64,000 nt of DNA from contig CM037870.1 of assembly GCA_021292105.1 (NCBI GenBank), positions 32,421,905 to 32,485,904 of the forward strand, given 5' to 3'. The stretch comes from Anadara kagoshimensis. Taxonomy: Eukaryota; Mollusca; Bivalvia; Arcoida; Arcidae. The translations under genes and the position numbers were made by a program. Each line of letters begins with the position of its first letter. Within the stretch, counting starts at the first letter, position 1. This document shows, one piece after another, positions 47,372 to 59,600 of this stretch. The notes under the pieces were generated by a model that was given only the letters and a program-made list of their open reading frames with translations, had not been told where the DNA came from and did not search any database.

Positions 47372-47725
47372 TGGGGGAGGGGGGAGGGGGCTAAATAAAT
47401 AATAAATATATATATATATATTTATTGCTCAACAACATGTATGGTGGGGTATTATTTTATGTCCCATTAGATGCCCTAATTTTAAATTTTACTACTCAGT
47501 GCAAAAGTTTCTATTGAATTAATGATAATTATTTATTATTTACAGGAATGCACTTCATGTTGTGATACACCTTACTGCAATGAAGAAATCCCTGTTGATG
47601 TCCCATCAGCTATCAACCTATCCAGTCTTCAAGAAAAGTCTAACACAAATGTTAGTACATTGAACACAGCTTCAGTTATATTACACATTATACTGACAAT
47701 GTTTTCTGTTTGGCAAGCTAGGTGA
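44080..47725 (+). CDS. LYPD6: LYPD6-like Ly6/uPAR GPI-anchored protein, 4 coding exons, 178 aa
   Basis: Coding exons 44080-44215, 46407-46487, 47066-47205 and 47546-47725 join in frame (phases 1, 1, 0) at GT-AG junctions. Residues 1 to about 32 form a signal peptide. The mature part is a single LU (three-finger) domain opening with ITCWTCPNK and NSWAPD and closing with the hallmark CCDTPYCNEE, with about a dozen cysteines. The Ser/Thr-rich stretch and hydrophobic end (SVILHIILTMFSV) form a GPI-attachment signal. Cysteine spacing, the WAPD motif and the CxTVH segment match LYPD6/LYPD6B more closely than other Ly6 proteins I know. Vertebrate LYPD6 binds LRP6 in lipid rafts and enhances Wnt/beta-catenin signalling, and LYPD6 proteins also modulate nicotinic receptors. 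Intron 1 holds a 39-bp minisatellite. A good acceptor at 43990 suggests a non-coding 5' exon upstream. Start chosen as the first in-frame ATG giving a full signal peptide. Confidence 0.9.
44880..46158 (+). repeat. 39-bp minisatellite, 32 units, in LYPD6 intron 1
   Basis: The unit GGTGATAAATCTTGTACTAA plus 19 more bases repeats about 32 times. Because 39 is a multiple of 3 and the unit has no stop in several frames, it makes long open frames on both strands (for example 467 codons from 44870). Units come mainly in two forms: CTAAC paired with GTCACA, and CTTAC paired with ATCACA. In units 12-21 the forms follow a five-unit (195-bp) higher-order pattern. Sequence divergence grows toward the left end. 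The array lies between two LYPD6 coding exons that splice in frame without it. Confidence 0.95.
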
Positions 47726-48689
47726 AAATAGAAGATAGATTAAGGAACTATGTAGGTCTACTCATCCAGTGAAACAGCATGTTTAAATGAAATCTAAGCA
47801 TGGACTATTTATCCGAAGTGCTTAATCAACATGGACAGTATAAGCTCCTCGACCAACTAAGACAGGTCTTTATGTCTGGTTGATAGCATGGTTATGCAAT
47901 TTAGTGTAGAAGATAGTGCAGTGCTTGCCAAGAAGTAATATCAGTGCATGTAAAAAGACATGTACTACTGACAACAGAATGATGTTTTGGTAGCTGAATT
48001 GACAGTAAGGAGTTGTTTTTGTGGAGAAAGAAATTGGAAGAGTATTTTGTGCAATATGTTTACAGTACATTTTGAAATGAAATCCGATAACACTTTACAA
48101 ATACATTTATCATTCATACTGTTGATAATTGATTCTTAGTATCAGTGTAAAATGAAATTGTGCACTTAAAATGCCAACAAGGAACTTGACTTGATTCATA
48201 AGCCAATGAAAAGTGTCATTGTTGATTCAAATTCAGGAATTAGTTGGATGTTACAGTCAGACTTCTGTGTATGTAACTGGATTTCTAGTAATAACTGGAA
48301 TAATGAAAATAATGTCAAAGAAATTAAACAATTGTTCAATACGTAATATGATTGTCAAAAGGAATATGTGCCAAATATTGAAGTGTATTTATGTGTAAAT
48401 ATACATTGTGTTTTTTATATGTGTATGTAATTTTCCATGTCTATTGACCTACACTGGAGTAACTAAATATATTTGTGTGGGAAATATATTAAATTTTCCT
48501 TCTAGTTCTTTTGCAGTCACACTTTTGTTGTTTGTAAATTACAGTGTTTTAGAAAACTGTGTTGTTAATCTATGTCATAAAAAGTTACTGATAATAGTGC
48601 TATAACCAAAATCACATCCAGATTGTGTTTGCTTTGTTCTATTAAATTTAAACCTCATGCAAAAGATGTTTTGTATTCAGAGAAATGTT

Positions 48690-48951
48690 TACTGTAAACC
48701 AGCTTTTATTCACGCGAGAAACTTTTGCATGTTTTGCAAAACAAAATAATCGCGAAAGTTAATCCTCGTGTGTTTCACGAAGACAAAATAATTGTGAAAG
48801 TTAATTGTCGCAAACATGATTTTGAAAATGGTATTAATTATAACAAATATTCAGCTTAAGCCCATATCCCAAAAGTTAAGTCAAGAAATGGTTTTTGGTT
48901 AAAAAATCGTGAAAGTTAACATCTGCAAATAAAAGTTGGTTTAAAGTATTT
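48690..48951 (+). mobile_element. MITE related to family F by its ends
   Basis: An inverted-repeat element beginning ACTGTAAACCAGCTTTTATT and ending in its imperfect complement, with repeated CGCGAAAGTTAA-type blocks inside. It lies in the likely LYPD6 3' UTR or just beyond it. Confidence 0.6.
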
Positions 48952-49197
48952 CTGAATACTAATGTTCTAGCAATATTATTTACATGTATGTTAACAATAA
49001 CTGCTCTACCTCATATCAAAATACATGTAAGCAATCAAAAATATACAGTCATAATAATTATTGTTCTAAATCAGTCCAAAATAATTGAATTTTGGTGACA
49101 GTAATTTTTTTAAAATTGATGACACAGCATATGAAATGATTATAGAAAGGCATTGATGAATTGATGAATGCTATGGAGAGATAAGTACAGTGTTCTA

Positions 49198-49349
49198 CAG
49201 TCCAACATGCCTTAAAGACCACCTCTATATAAGGACCATTCGCTTATAAAAAAGGTCAGTAGAATTGAATCTGAATTGTTCTTTATTCATATTATTTGAG
49301 CATACCTTTACTGGTTCCCTTGGGTGGCCTTTATAGACAGGTTTGACTG
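49198..49349 (-). mobile_element. Tc1/mariner-type MITE, CAGTCAAACCTG family
   Basis: A short inverted-repeat element flanked by TA on both sides. Its right end, TTTGACTG, is the start of the adjoining 76-bp array. It shares its interior (ACTGGTTCCC, GGCCTTTATA-like blocks) with copies at 11604-11783, 39182-39360 and 62222-62395. Confidence 0.8.
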
Positions 49350-49800
49350 TACATTGTACTTGACAGGTGTTTTATTCTTTGACCTTTGACCTATGTAGGA
49401 TGTCCTTTATAGACAGGTTTGACTGTACATTGTACTTGACAGGTGTTTTATTCTTTGACCTTTGACCTATGTAGGATGTCCTTTATAGACAGGTTTGACT
49501 GTACATTGTACTTGGCAAGTGTTTTATTCTTTGACCTTTGACCTATGTAGGATGGCCTTTATAGACAGGTTTGACTGTACATTGTACTTGGCAAGTGTTT
49601 TATTCTTTGACCTTTGACCTATGTAGGGTGGCCTTTATAGACAGGTTTGACTGTACATTGTACTTGACAGGTGTTTTATTCTTTGACCTTTGACCTATGT
49701 GGGGTGGCCTTTATAGACAGGTTTGACTGTACATTGTACTTGACAGGTGTTTTATTCTTTGACCTTTGACCTATGTATTTGTGTTCTCATCTTGTTTGTA
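49345..49800 (+). repeat. 76-bp tandem array, six perfect DR1 motifs
   Basis: Six units of exactly 76 bp. Each has TGACCTTTGACCT (49380, 49456, 49532, 49608, 49684, 49760), the reverse complement of AGGTCAAAGGTCA. That is the consensus DR1 site for HNF4, RXR heterodimers and COUP-TF type nuclear receptors. Each unit also carries the end of the neighbouring TA-flanked element (ACAGGTTTGACTGTA), so the array grew from that element's edge plus flanking DNA. It lies between the convergent LYPD6 and RNPC3 genes. Confidence 0.93.
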
Positions 49801-50460
49801 TTTTTAGAAAATATGTATTGTATGTTTATAATTGTGCTTTCTGTTTTAACATTTCATATTTTTTACGTTGAGTTAAAAAAATTAGAAAATAAACTAAATT
49901 TTAATACATTTATTTACTTTGTGAATTTTTTGTTTTAAGTATTTTTTGAATTCCTTCTCTAAAGAACTTTGTTACATCAATCATAGATGTATATCTTAGC
50001 TGGTACAACAATCCAAAGCAGCATGTAATGCAACTAGAGCTGTTCGAATAGTTGGATATTTCAAGTTGTCCAATCAAGTCTTTGTTCATGATGCTTATTT
50101 GTACCCACTGTCTTTCTCAACTGTCAATTTTTGCATCTTCATAGCAAAAGAATTCCAGCGAGGGAGATAACCTACAACCGAATTCATAAATTCCTATTCT
50201 GATGGCTTTGGAGATGTTACTTACTACTGATGGTCAGAATGAGCCTGAATTACAGTAATCCAATGTGACTGACTCACAAACAATCCAAAGTGATTGACTC
50301 ACAAACAATCCAATGTGATTGGTTCAGAATGTCTGTCAGTAATAAGATCATACTGTTAGTAAACAGTCATTTCTGTCCGAGCATACTACTTCCTTCAAAT
50401 CCATTTAAGATTTTTCAATATTTCTGATGTACTCCATTTTGGATACTAGGTAAATATCCT

Positions 50461-50564
50461 TTAACCATTCCTGTCCTTCTTTGATGGTTTTTCATCTGTA
50501 GTTTCTTTAGCTTTAGCAGACCTTGCAAATTGCTGAGTAAATGTTAAAGAAAAGACAACAGCAA

Positions 50565-50610
<46 letters not shown>

Positions 50611-53600
50611 TCAAATACTAAAATGCCTGCCAATTTATCCTAATCTTGAAAAAAGAACAAAAGTTTAATACAGGTACTTTTATAATGATGGTGTCATGTC
50701 TTACATTTTAGTTGTAACTGTTACCCAGCCTGGTGGCTATTAAACAACATGATACTTGGATACAAAGAAAACTAAGATGATTGATTCAATTTTTAATCCC
50801 AGTCAAGGTTATTTCCCCTACCATGTTACCAGGAGAACCTAGATAAGGTTATTTTCCTTACTGTACCACCCAAGACATCTGGATATCCCAGTCAAGATTA
50901 GTTCCCCTACCATGATGCCAGGCATCCTAGTCCTAATTTACTGTCGATCCTAGTGAAGATTATTCTCCTTTCCATGAACAGGACATCAATTTTTACAGTT
51001 CAATCTAAACAGAATCTGATTACTGTAATCGTATTTAATTTCGCTTGTATTTATTTTCGCTGTAAAGGACATTTAGAAATATCGGCGTAGATGAATTTTC
51101 GCGTTTTTGAAATAAGCACTATTACACAATAAGCATAATATAAATTTCGCTCAGTATTAATTTTCGTGCAAAACAAACGAAATAAGCGAAAATAAGTACA
51201 TCACGAAAATAAATACGTTTACAGTACTTTATAAGCATAAAGGAAATAATGTAAGAACAGTCACTATCATTATAAGTTTTAGGTCTGAACCAAACCCCAA
51301 CATTCCATTTAAGGAGAATACACTGTACTGAACAAGCTACCATTGTGGATATAAACAAAGACATAAATGTTTATGTACTCATGTCAAAAGGATACAATTA
51401 CCATGGGTTTGGAATTTAATACAAAACCATTGGCATCTTTAAGTGCTTTAGCAGCTACAGTGTCCGTAGGGAGAGTTACAAAGGCTTGACCTTTCATACG
51501 ACCCACTTTCATTAGCTGAATGTCAAACCTGTAATAAATCAAATAAGTACCATCTAAAATCATAACAATAAAAAAATTTAGATTCATAATAATGTATAAA
51601 GATGCTATTTTGACACTCACCTGTACATGATACTGTAAACATATTTAATTTCGTGTGTATTTATTTTCGCTGTATAGGAAATTTAGACATATCCGCGTAG
51701 TTAAATTTTCGCGTTTTTGAAACATGCATAATAGCAGAATAAGCATAATATAATTTTCGCTCGGTATTAATTTTGGCGCGAAACAAATGCTGCGAAATAA
51801 GCGAAAATTAGTACACCGCGAAAAATAAATACGTTTACAGTAGACTCTTTGTGGCAAAAGTGTCCTTGGTGGTAAAGTGGTCTAAAGTAATCCATAAGCA
51901 TGCAACACCAGTCACCACCTAGGTTCAAAATCCTACTCCCTTGTGTGAGAAAGTTTGTCAGTAAACTAGCTTAAAGCGATGAGGTTTGCTGTCATACCAC
52001 ATGGTAGCCTGTAACATTCGTGTGGAACATTTATTTCTATGCGATATACAATTGCCTGAGATGACATTCTCAAATAACTTTTTTGCGTAAATTTTGATGC
52101 AAATGTTTTTCAAAAACTTCTGCACATATGCTACAGGGTATTGATCATGTGATATGCTGGCGAACTCCATTGTTCTGCACCACCAATATTCATTTCAGTT
52201 GAAGGAACAGCTGATGAATATGCTATATCTAACCTGTTATATTCTCTACTTGGAAAGTTCCCATTCATTGATTGAATTACATATTATACCAGTTTCAATT
52301 TTACAGCACTAGATGGCAGTTTGGGAATGCAATTCCTCATCAGTAGCGCTTGGACCAAAATTGCGAAACCAAATGTTTGAAAGATGTTGAAAAGATACCT
52401 AAAGGACCAAATATATTTTACCAAATTAAGCTTTTTCTTTTTTTTTTTTAACTTTGTTTTTTTACTCACATATTCTTCTCTAGTTCTGATTTCCAATCCA
52501 CATATTGACCAAATAAGTTTGCAAGTTGCTGAAACATATCAAGAACAGGAAAAATAAACAAAACTAAAAGTAGAAATTATCTATAAAAGTAGCCAATCAA
52601 AGGACAGTGACATAAACCAGTTATATAACATAAGCTGATGAGATGTGAGGGAAAGAGTTTCAGACCAGATTTGTGATTCAGATGTCTTCGGTTTGACCAC
52701 TGGCCAAACTGTGGTTTATCCTTTAAAAAAGACAAATTGCATTGCTGCAATGCCTGATGTTCCTTGGCAGATATGTTACTGGCTAACCCTGCAATGGACT
52801 GGCATCTGTTTATGAAGAATTTGACACTCTTACTTGCCCCTTGCCATTAAAACCATCATAAGTACAGAATTGACAGCTTGGACATCATTGGCTGGTATCC
52901 TATCCATAATTACTGGCATAGTCTGGATTTGATTATCATCTAATCCACATAATTCCACATTTTAATTACCTCATTGTATACCATAAGGGTACGCAGTAAA
53001 TTTGCCATCATTTACTGTATAAGAAGAAACATTAGTGGTAGGAACTTAAGTGGTTTTGATCTTCTAAACTATTTCGTGTTTAGACTTTTTTAGGGTTCTG
53101 ACTGTAGGCAAAGTGAACCAAGGAAATGAAAAATTTTCACTGAGAAGATATATTCACGGTAGAAGAGTCACCATGAAAATCTCAAATATTTTTTTCACAT
53201 GAATACTTTTTCTTATACAGTAAATAATTTCACCTGTCTGTATTTCACTGGTTTCAGCACATATCATTACCCAATAACCACAAGTCAAAAATGCATAAGT
53301 AAACTTTAAAAAACTGTTTCCAAGAAATAAACAAGTGCCTTTATACCCCCCACCCAAACGATTTGCAAAATTTGTATCGGGATTTATGGATATATTTTAC
53401 ACATATATAATACAAGACTTACTTGTTCAGTTGTATGTTTTGCCAGATTCTTTATGTAAAGACGTGTAGTTACTTCCCCTGAACTATAGTTCTTGAAAAC
53501 AGAAAAGTTTTTCATTTCTGAAAAGACAGGAAAGCTAAATGTATCAATACAATTAAATGTTATTTAAATACTTCATAAAAACAACATCTACATGTATGTA

Positions 53601-56600
53601 CTAAGATTAATGGAACCTGTAAATGAAAATGAAATCTGAAATTACTGGACATCTTACTGGTATTTTTTGAATATCTCTAAATCCACTGGCAATATTTTTA
53701 AGTTACTTTAAATCATATGCCACCTTGTCCCCACCTTGGATGCTAATTTAAGGTTTGATAAAAATTTAAAACATTAAAAGCTTAAAGTAAATTTTATAAA
53801 TATAAACGTCTGAATAATTTGCATGCCTTTATAATTTAAACACTCATTTTGATCCAGATCTTTTTTTCTTCAGAAATGTACTATTTAATTCAAATCAAAA
53901 TGTTGACATGACTGAAATTACCGATATCGTTGATGGTAATTACATCAGTATAAAGGTATTATCAAGGTATATAACACAAAGATAAGCTTACCACTTTCAG
54001 CTATCCTGCCTTGACGTAATTCTTCTCTTGTATAAAATTTACTGGGATCAATGTTGTAAGGCAAATCACTCTCTTCTATTTCTTTTTCAACTACCTATAC
54101 ACATGTTTTATTAATTAAACATTTATGAAAAAATTCTAGACAGCATGTAATACATACATCAGATCATACAAATGATGAGAAGAACAAACTTGGACTGCTC
54201 ATTTAAAATTACCGGTATTTATAAATGTACATGTAAACAATAGAAGTATTTTCAGACAAGAATTCACTTGCCTGTAATCACATATCTCAACCATCTGGAC
54301 AGAATTTGAAAACAGGAAACTTTAGAATTTTGATAAATCCAAATTTTCTTTCAACTAGGTCATTAATATGTTCCAACACTTTTATTATTTATTTTGAACT
54401 TTTAGATAACTCAAATGTCAAAATCAGTCCTATTTATTTTCTATTTCACTGCAAAAATGAATTACCAGGTAGGATCGTTTGTGCACATAATGACCATTCC
54501 ATTGCATGTACAGTATAACCTGCTATAGAGTCCACCTATGTATAAAGTCCACCTGTCTATAGCAACCGGTCTGAAGTATCCCCAATGGATTTTACTATAT
54601 AATGACCCTGTATATAAAGTCCACCTGTCTAATGTGAATAGAGTCCACCCTTTTTAGTCCCAAATGACTTCTCAACCTGTCTATAAAGTCTGCTATTTCA
54701 ATCAACATTTTAAAAGTTTTTTTTTATTTTATAATTTTAGTCTAATTTTATGTAAATTTTCCAACCAAGTAATAATTATATTCTTAATGCTTGAAAATTA
54801 GAAATATATAATTATTATAAGTCTCATATCATTGTATATATACAATTTTTTGTTGCAAAGAGTATAGACGAGTTACAATAAGTAAAACTTTAAGGGGAAA
54901 ATGTGAAGTCCTTATTCTCATGTCAATGACTGAAGCCATTAGACAAGAAGGCAGAAATAGTCTTTGTTATTAAGGTAGTATTACCTATCGTTTTAATTAG
55001 TGACACCCTGCTTCCTAAGAAAACAAAGACCATTAGTCACGTGTATACTAATAGATAAACTGTTACCATGTAATCAGTTGTACTCTCCATTAAGATTATA
55101 ATGCACTTTTCAAATATCTTTTTTAATAATAATTTTATCAAATACCATAAAAATAATTTTAACAAAATTAAACAAAAGGGTATTTTTATAGGTATTATAT
55201 GTATTATTTTCATTTATTTGTATACCAGTATCAACAATACATGTTTACTCATTAATAAGGTGACCCTCTATATAAAGTCCACCTGTCTATTAAGTCCACT
55301 TTTTCCCAGTCCCCTGGGTGGTCTTTATACACAGGTTATACTGTATATAGTGTCGTTGATGAAGAATCATATAGATATCCCGTGCATTCAACATGTTCAA
55401 TCCATCATAAAACTCGCAATAATATAAAACCCAATACTTTAACATTAGTTGCCATTTCTGATATTTTTATATCTGGTATTATATAAGCTCGGCAGTACAA
55501 TCCAGCCAAAATTATAATACAGGATACAACGCAAGGATAACATCACTGATACAACCTTATCTACAAGTGTTAACAAGAGTGTACCTTTTCTTTAGGTTCA
55601 ATTTTACCAAATCCTCCTTCAGATATTTCTGGCTGGGCTTCCACTACTTCCAGTATATCTGCTGTAAATTAAAATGGAGGGAAAAACATCAGATATTTTG
55701 TTGAACAAAAACTGTCAAAAGAACAGTGTATCCCATATTAACATTGAGTCCATAAAAAGAAAGTAACCTCTATCGCAAAGTGATTTAAAGCATCTAGTTT
55801 TGATTCCTGCTTGGGACAGATCCTGCTTATAACTTGTTAAAGGTTAAAGACTTATTCAATGCATTAAAGTTTGAAGTTTACTAGTGTTGGAAGTTCCTAG
55901 TCATCAGAATGCACACTAGATTTTGGTTTACTAACATTTTGACTTTACAGCTCATGGAAAAGTAGAGTGGAGGGGAGTAATAGCAGGGATTTATCAGGGT
56001 CTTTTGGGAAAAGGCCCTAAACTAAAAATTGGGAAAAACTATCAACTTTTTGCTCATTTTGGGAAAACTCCGACATCATTTTTGATGCCATTAATGATTA
56101 AATCTAATGCTTTTAGTTTATTGAGTTTATAAATAAAAACAGCTGATTGAGGGGCTTTCACAAAATTTACTTTCGTTTTCGTTTAAAAACAACACAGTTT
56201 TCTATTTGGGAATTTTCTCAGCCGATTTTGGGAAAAATCAACATTTTTTCCATTGGGAATGGGGCCTTATTTCGGCCATAAATAGGCCTGTGATAAATCC
56301 CTGAATAGAGTTTTATGCTTTATGCCCCAATCAAATTTCTTTTCAATTATATCAAGACAGTCAGTTCTGGGATGGTGGAGAAAACCTGAGTGTCTGGAGA
56401 AAACCACTAACCAGCAAGTGAACTGATAAACTTTATCATACTAGGATAACACAGAGGCAGTGAGAGGAGCTGTGATCTGCAAGCTTCAGACCACTTGACC
56501 ACCTAGTTGTTGAAGGACACCACTGTGGTAGCTCAGTTGATAGATTGCTGGCTACATAAGTGGGAAGTTGTGGGTTCAAACCCTGGCGGGGTCTGACTTA

Positions 56601-59600
56601 AGACTTGAAAGAGGGTAGTGATTGTTCTTTGGACAAGCAATAGGCATTACAAAATTAAAATCACAGTTCTTTCGGAGGGGAACTTAAAATAAACAAGGGT
56701 CCCATGTCAAGGTAGGCATAGCATGATAAAGAACCCTGCTGTATAATGCCATTAGCGTAACACACGGGCAAAAGTTTCTGAACATTTGCCTATAGCTGGA
56801 GATATCTCAATATAAGTGAAATATTCTTGACTTGGACGTTAAACACCATAACCTAACTCAGATGTTGGAGGAGTACATGTACCATCTAATTCTTGCTATA
56901 TAATGGATATACCTTTTCTCTCTGGTACAACAGGTTCATTACCACCTAAACCACCACCTCTAACATTAAGTTGAATCTTCTTCAGCCCCACCTGATGTTG
57001 TGGCTCAAACACTTCACTTGTTTTCATGGCAGGTAATGATGGTTCCACGTGTTGTGGTACCTCCTGCAGTAAAAGTTTGGGTTTTTTCCTCGGTTGTTTG
57101 GGTTTATTTCTGGATGGTCTTTTCAATAATGGCTTATCAGATGTTAATCTGCAAACATTATATAAAATATTGAAAATAAATGTAAATATACAAATCTGCA
57201 AATATAAAACTTAACTGTGAAAAAAATTATTTTGTTAACATTTATTCTAAAGATTCTACATTTGTATTACAGGATTTACAAACAATGATGACTATTCTTG
57301 CCAGACTTTAAATACCATTATTCCTTGCTGTGTTCCAATTTTTTAAAATCTATTCACTCACAGACCAAAGAAAATGTATTCCTCAGACAAAAGATCATTT
57401 GCACAAGAAGCCAAAATAAATTAACTGGTCATTTTCTTTCAACTTTAGGCCCATCAAGTGGGGTTCATTCTAAATATGTAAATCAAGAAACTGCAATACT
57501 GTATAATATTTAATTCTGTGTGTATTTATTTTCAAGGTATATGACATTTAGACATATCGGCATACTTAAATTTTTGCATTTTTTAAATATGCACTATAAA
57601 ACAGTAAGCATAATATAATTTTCGCTTGGTATTAATTTTAGTGCAAAATGAACGACCGCAAAATAAGCGAATTAAGTACACTGTGAAAATAAATATGTTT
57701 ACAGTATATGTAAACTTAGTTTCAAAATCATTCCTTAGCTAAGATTTTCCTTAACTTAAATTTAGCAAATTATTGTAATCTCTTTTTGGAACTACTGATG
57801 GATATTTTTGTCAAAACTACATGCAGATGTTTTAATCTAGAAGTGATCTTAAAAATGACACCTTAAATTCCTCAATATCTTGAAAATTAACAAAATTATA
57901 AAGATTTGTAATTTGCAAGATTTAAGTTAAGGAAAATCTTAGCAAAGAAATGATTGTGAAACCGGGACCTGTAACCTTTAATTCATGGGAAAAGTTTAAT
58001 CAATAGTTTATACCAGGGCCCCACAAATGCCGACAAGGTCATATAAACTTTATACATATATTTACTTTTGACCACCCTCTCCATCACTTTCAATTTCTGA
58101 TTCCTCTGTACTGGATACTTCCATTTCCTCCATTTCAACATTATCCTCCCCAGTTACACCTTCAAAATAATCTTCTCTCTATAAAAGAGTCCACAAAATT
58201 TATCTCATTTTAAAATACAATGTTTTATGAATCTGCAAAAATATCATTCAAAAGTAAGTGAAAACAATTTGGTTAATTGATTTCTGCCTTAATAATGTAT
58301 ATTACCCAGTTGTATGCTGTGAGTGTCACACTTAGGTGGAACAAGTTGTCACAATTTATAAAAGAAAAATTTGTCATTATAACAGGAGGGCAACTCTATC
58401 TCCTCACATACTTCATTGTTGGTTGCTAGGGTCTGAGTTGTATGCAATAGTAACACCTCATATACCGGTAGTGTCAGATATAATGCTTGACACAAAATCA
58501 ATATCAGGTTGAGATCTGAACCATAATAAATTTTGTTAGACACACTACAATTATAGTAAATTTTTATATTTTCAATATTTCAGTTTAGCCTTCTTTCTTG
58601 ATGGTATCAAAAACACATATATTATAACACAAAAATCTCTTTTTACATGTTGCAAGTATTTCAACAATAAAAATGTAATAAAAACCCTCAAATTTACACG
58701 TTGGGCATGTGAAAAGGAATCAATAACCTTCTGTTGCACGAGATAGAAAGATCTTAAACCTGAGTCTCAATTTTAAATTCTAGGACTCACTAAAGCTTGT
58801 TCTGGACCATAAGTATTAGACCTCAAAATTTCCTTATCTCCCTCAGTTGGTGAATGATCCTATTGCAGTAAAACTTTGATTCTTTGCCACAATTTGTTCA
58901 ACGTAATTTTAGCATTGTAAAGAGATATGACAATAAATGAAGAGAGCTTATACAGAAAACCATAAAAGAAATGGATTTAGGGACTTCAAATAAGGTTGGC
59001 GACAAGTGAGACAGCAGAATTATTGAGGGGCATTATTTCAAGGTATTACTGTAATCTGATAATGGGGTTCGCCCCTGTACCATGTGATACCCTCTAACTT
59101 TTGTGCGGAACACTAATTTCCACTTGATATGGAATCGCATGAAATGATGTTTTTCCTCGAAAAAGATGTCATTCCGGGAATATGTGACGTTAACGTTTTC
59201 CAAAACGTTCCGCACAAACGTTAAGAGGTATTGATCACATGGTACAGTGGCGAACCCCATTGAGAAATAGAAATATAAGCTTACAATAGGCGGAGTTGGT
59301 GTCACTGGTCCAAACGGTGCTGGTAGATTCATTTTATTCATTAAATGAAGAACCTGAAAAATAAATTACTGATTAATTAAATAAAGAATGTCAATTGTCT
59401 GTTAGCCTTATCGAAAGTACATGATACTGTAATAATGATAAGATAAAATGCCTAGCAATTTGACAACCGAAAACAAATTTTACTGTGATTTCCTTTTACA
59501 CAAACAATCCACATGGCTTCATATCACATCAAAAGTTGTAATTTTTATTTCATAAAAAGTTATTTTGTAAATGTTTATCAATTGTTGGAATATTTCCCTG

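Larger units (their letters stand above)
47726..50460. other. Convergent 3' region between LYPD6 and RNPC3
   Basis: LYPD6 (+) and RNPC3 (-) stop codons face each other 2.7 kb apart. Candidate poly(A) signals: ATTAAA near 48641 and AATAAA near 49886 for LYPD6. For RNPC3, AATAAA on the minus strand is seen near 49907 and in each 76-bp unit (TTTATT on the + strand). The span also holds a MITE (48690-48951), the TA-flanked element (49198) and the DR1 array. Confidence 0.55.
50533..51395 (-). other. U12-type intron (last intron of RNPC3)
   Basis: Read on the minus strand, the intron begins GTATCCTTTT (51395-51386), an exact minor-class 5' splice site. It has TTCTTTAAC (50551-50543) as branch-point motif, about 11 bases before the terminal AG (50533). 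Splicing here restores PMVI-QFARSA, the family sequence. A weaker U2-like GTAATT starts 6 bases upstream (51402) and would delete two residues. The intron also holds a TA-flanked inverted-repeat element (51023-51234) and a poly-A run (50570-50607). Confidence 0.88.

Noticed and set aside
50400..50465. Paired U11-binding enhancer (USSE) in the RNPC3 3' UTR, as reported for vertebrate 65K genes
   Set aside because: Only ATATCC and GTATCC-like fragments are seen, on the wrong strand or lacking CCTTT, so no tandem U12-type donors can be claimed.
55101..55427. 108-codon + strand frame
   Set aside because: AT-rich chance frame inside the TA-flanked element 54511-55343; no domain.
56890..56913. U12-type donor after RNPC3 exon 57148-56913 (GTATATCC)
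   Set aside because: The minor-class consensus is GTATCCTT or ATATCCTT at the first intron base. Here ATATCC is shifted and no matching branch point is seen.
59033..59341. 102-codon minus frame as one exon
   Set aside because: Only its start (NKMNLPAPFGPVTPTPPI) is RNPC3 exon; the rest reads through the donor into a family G element.
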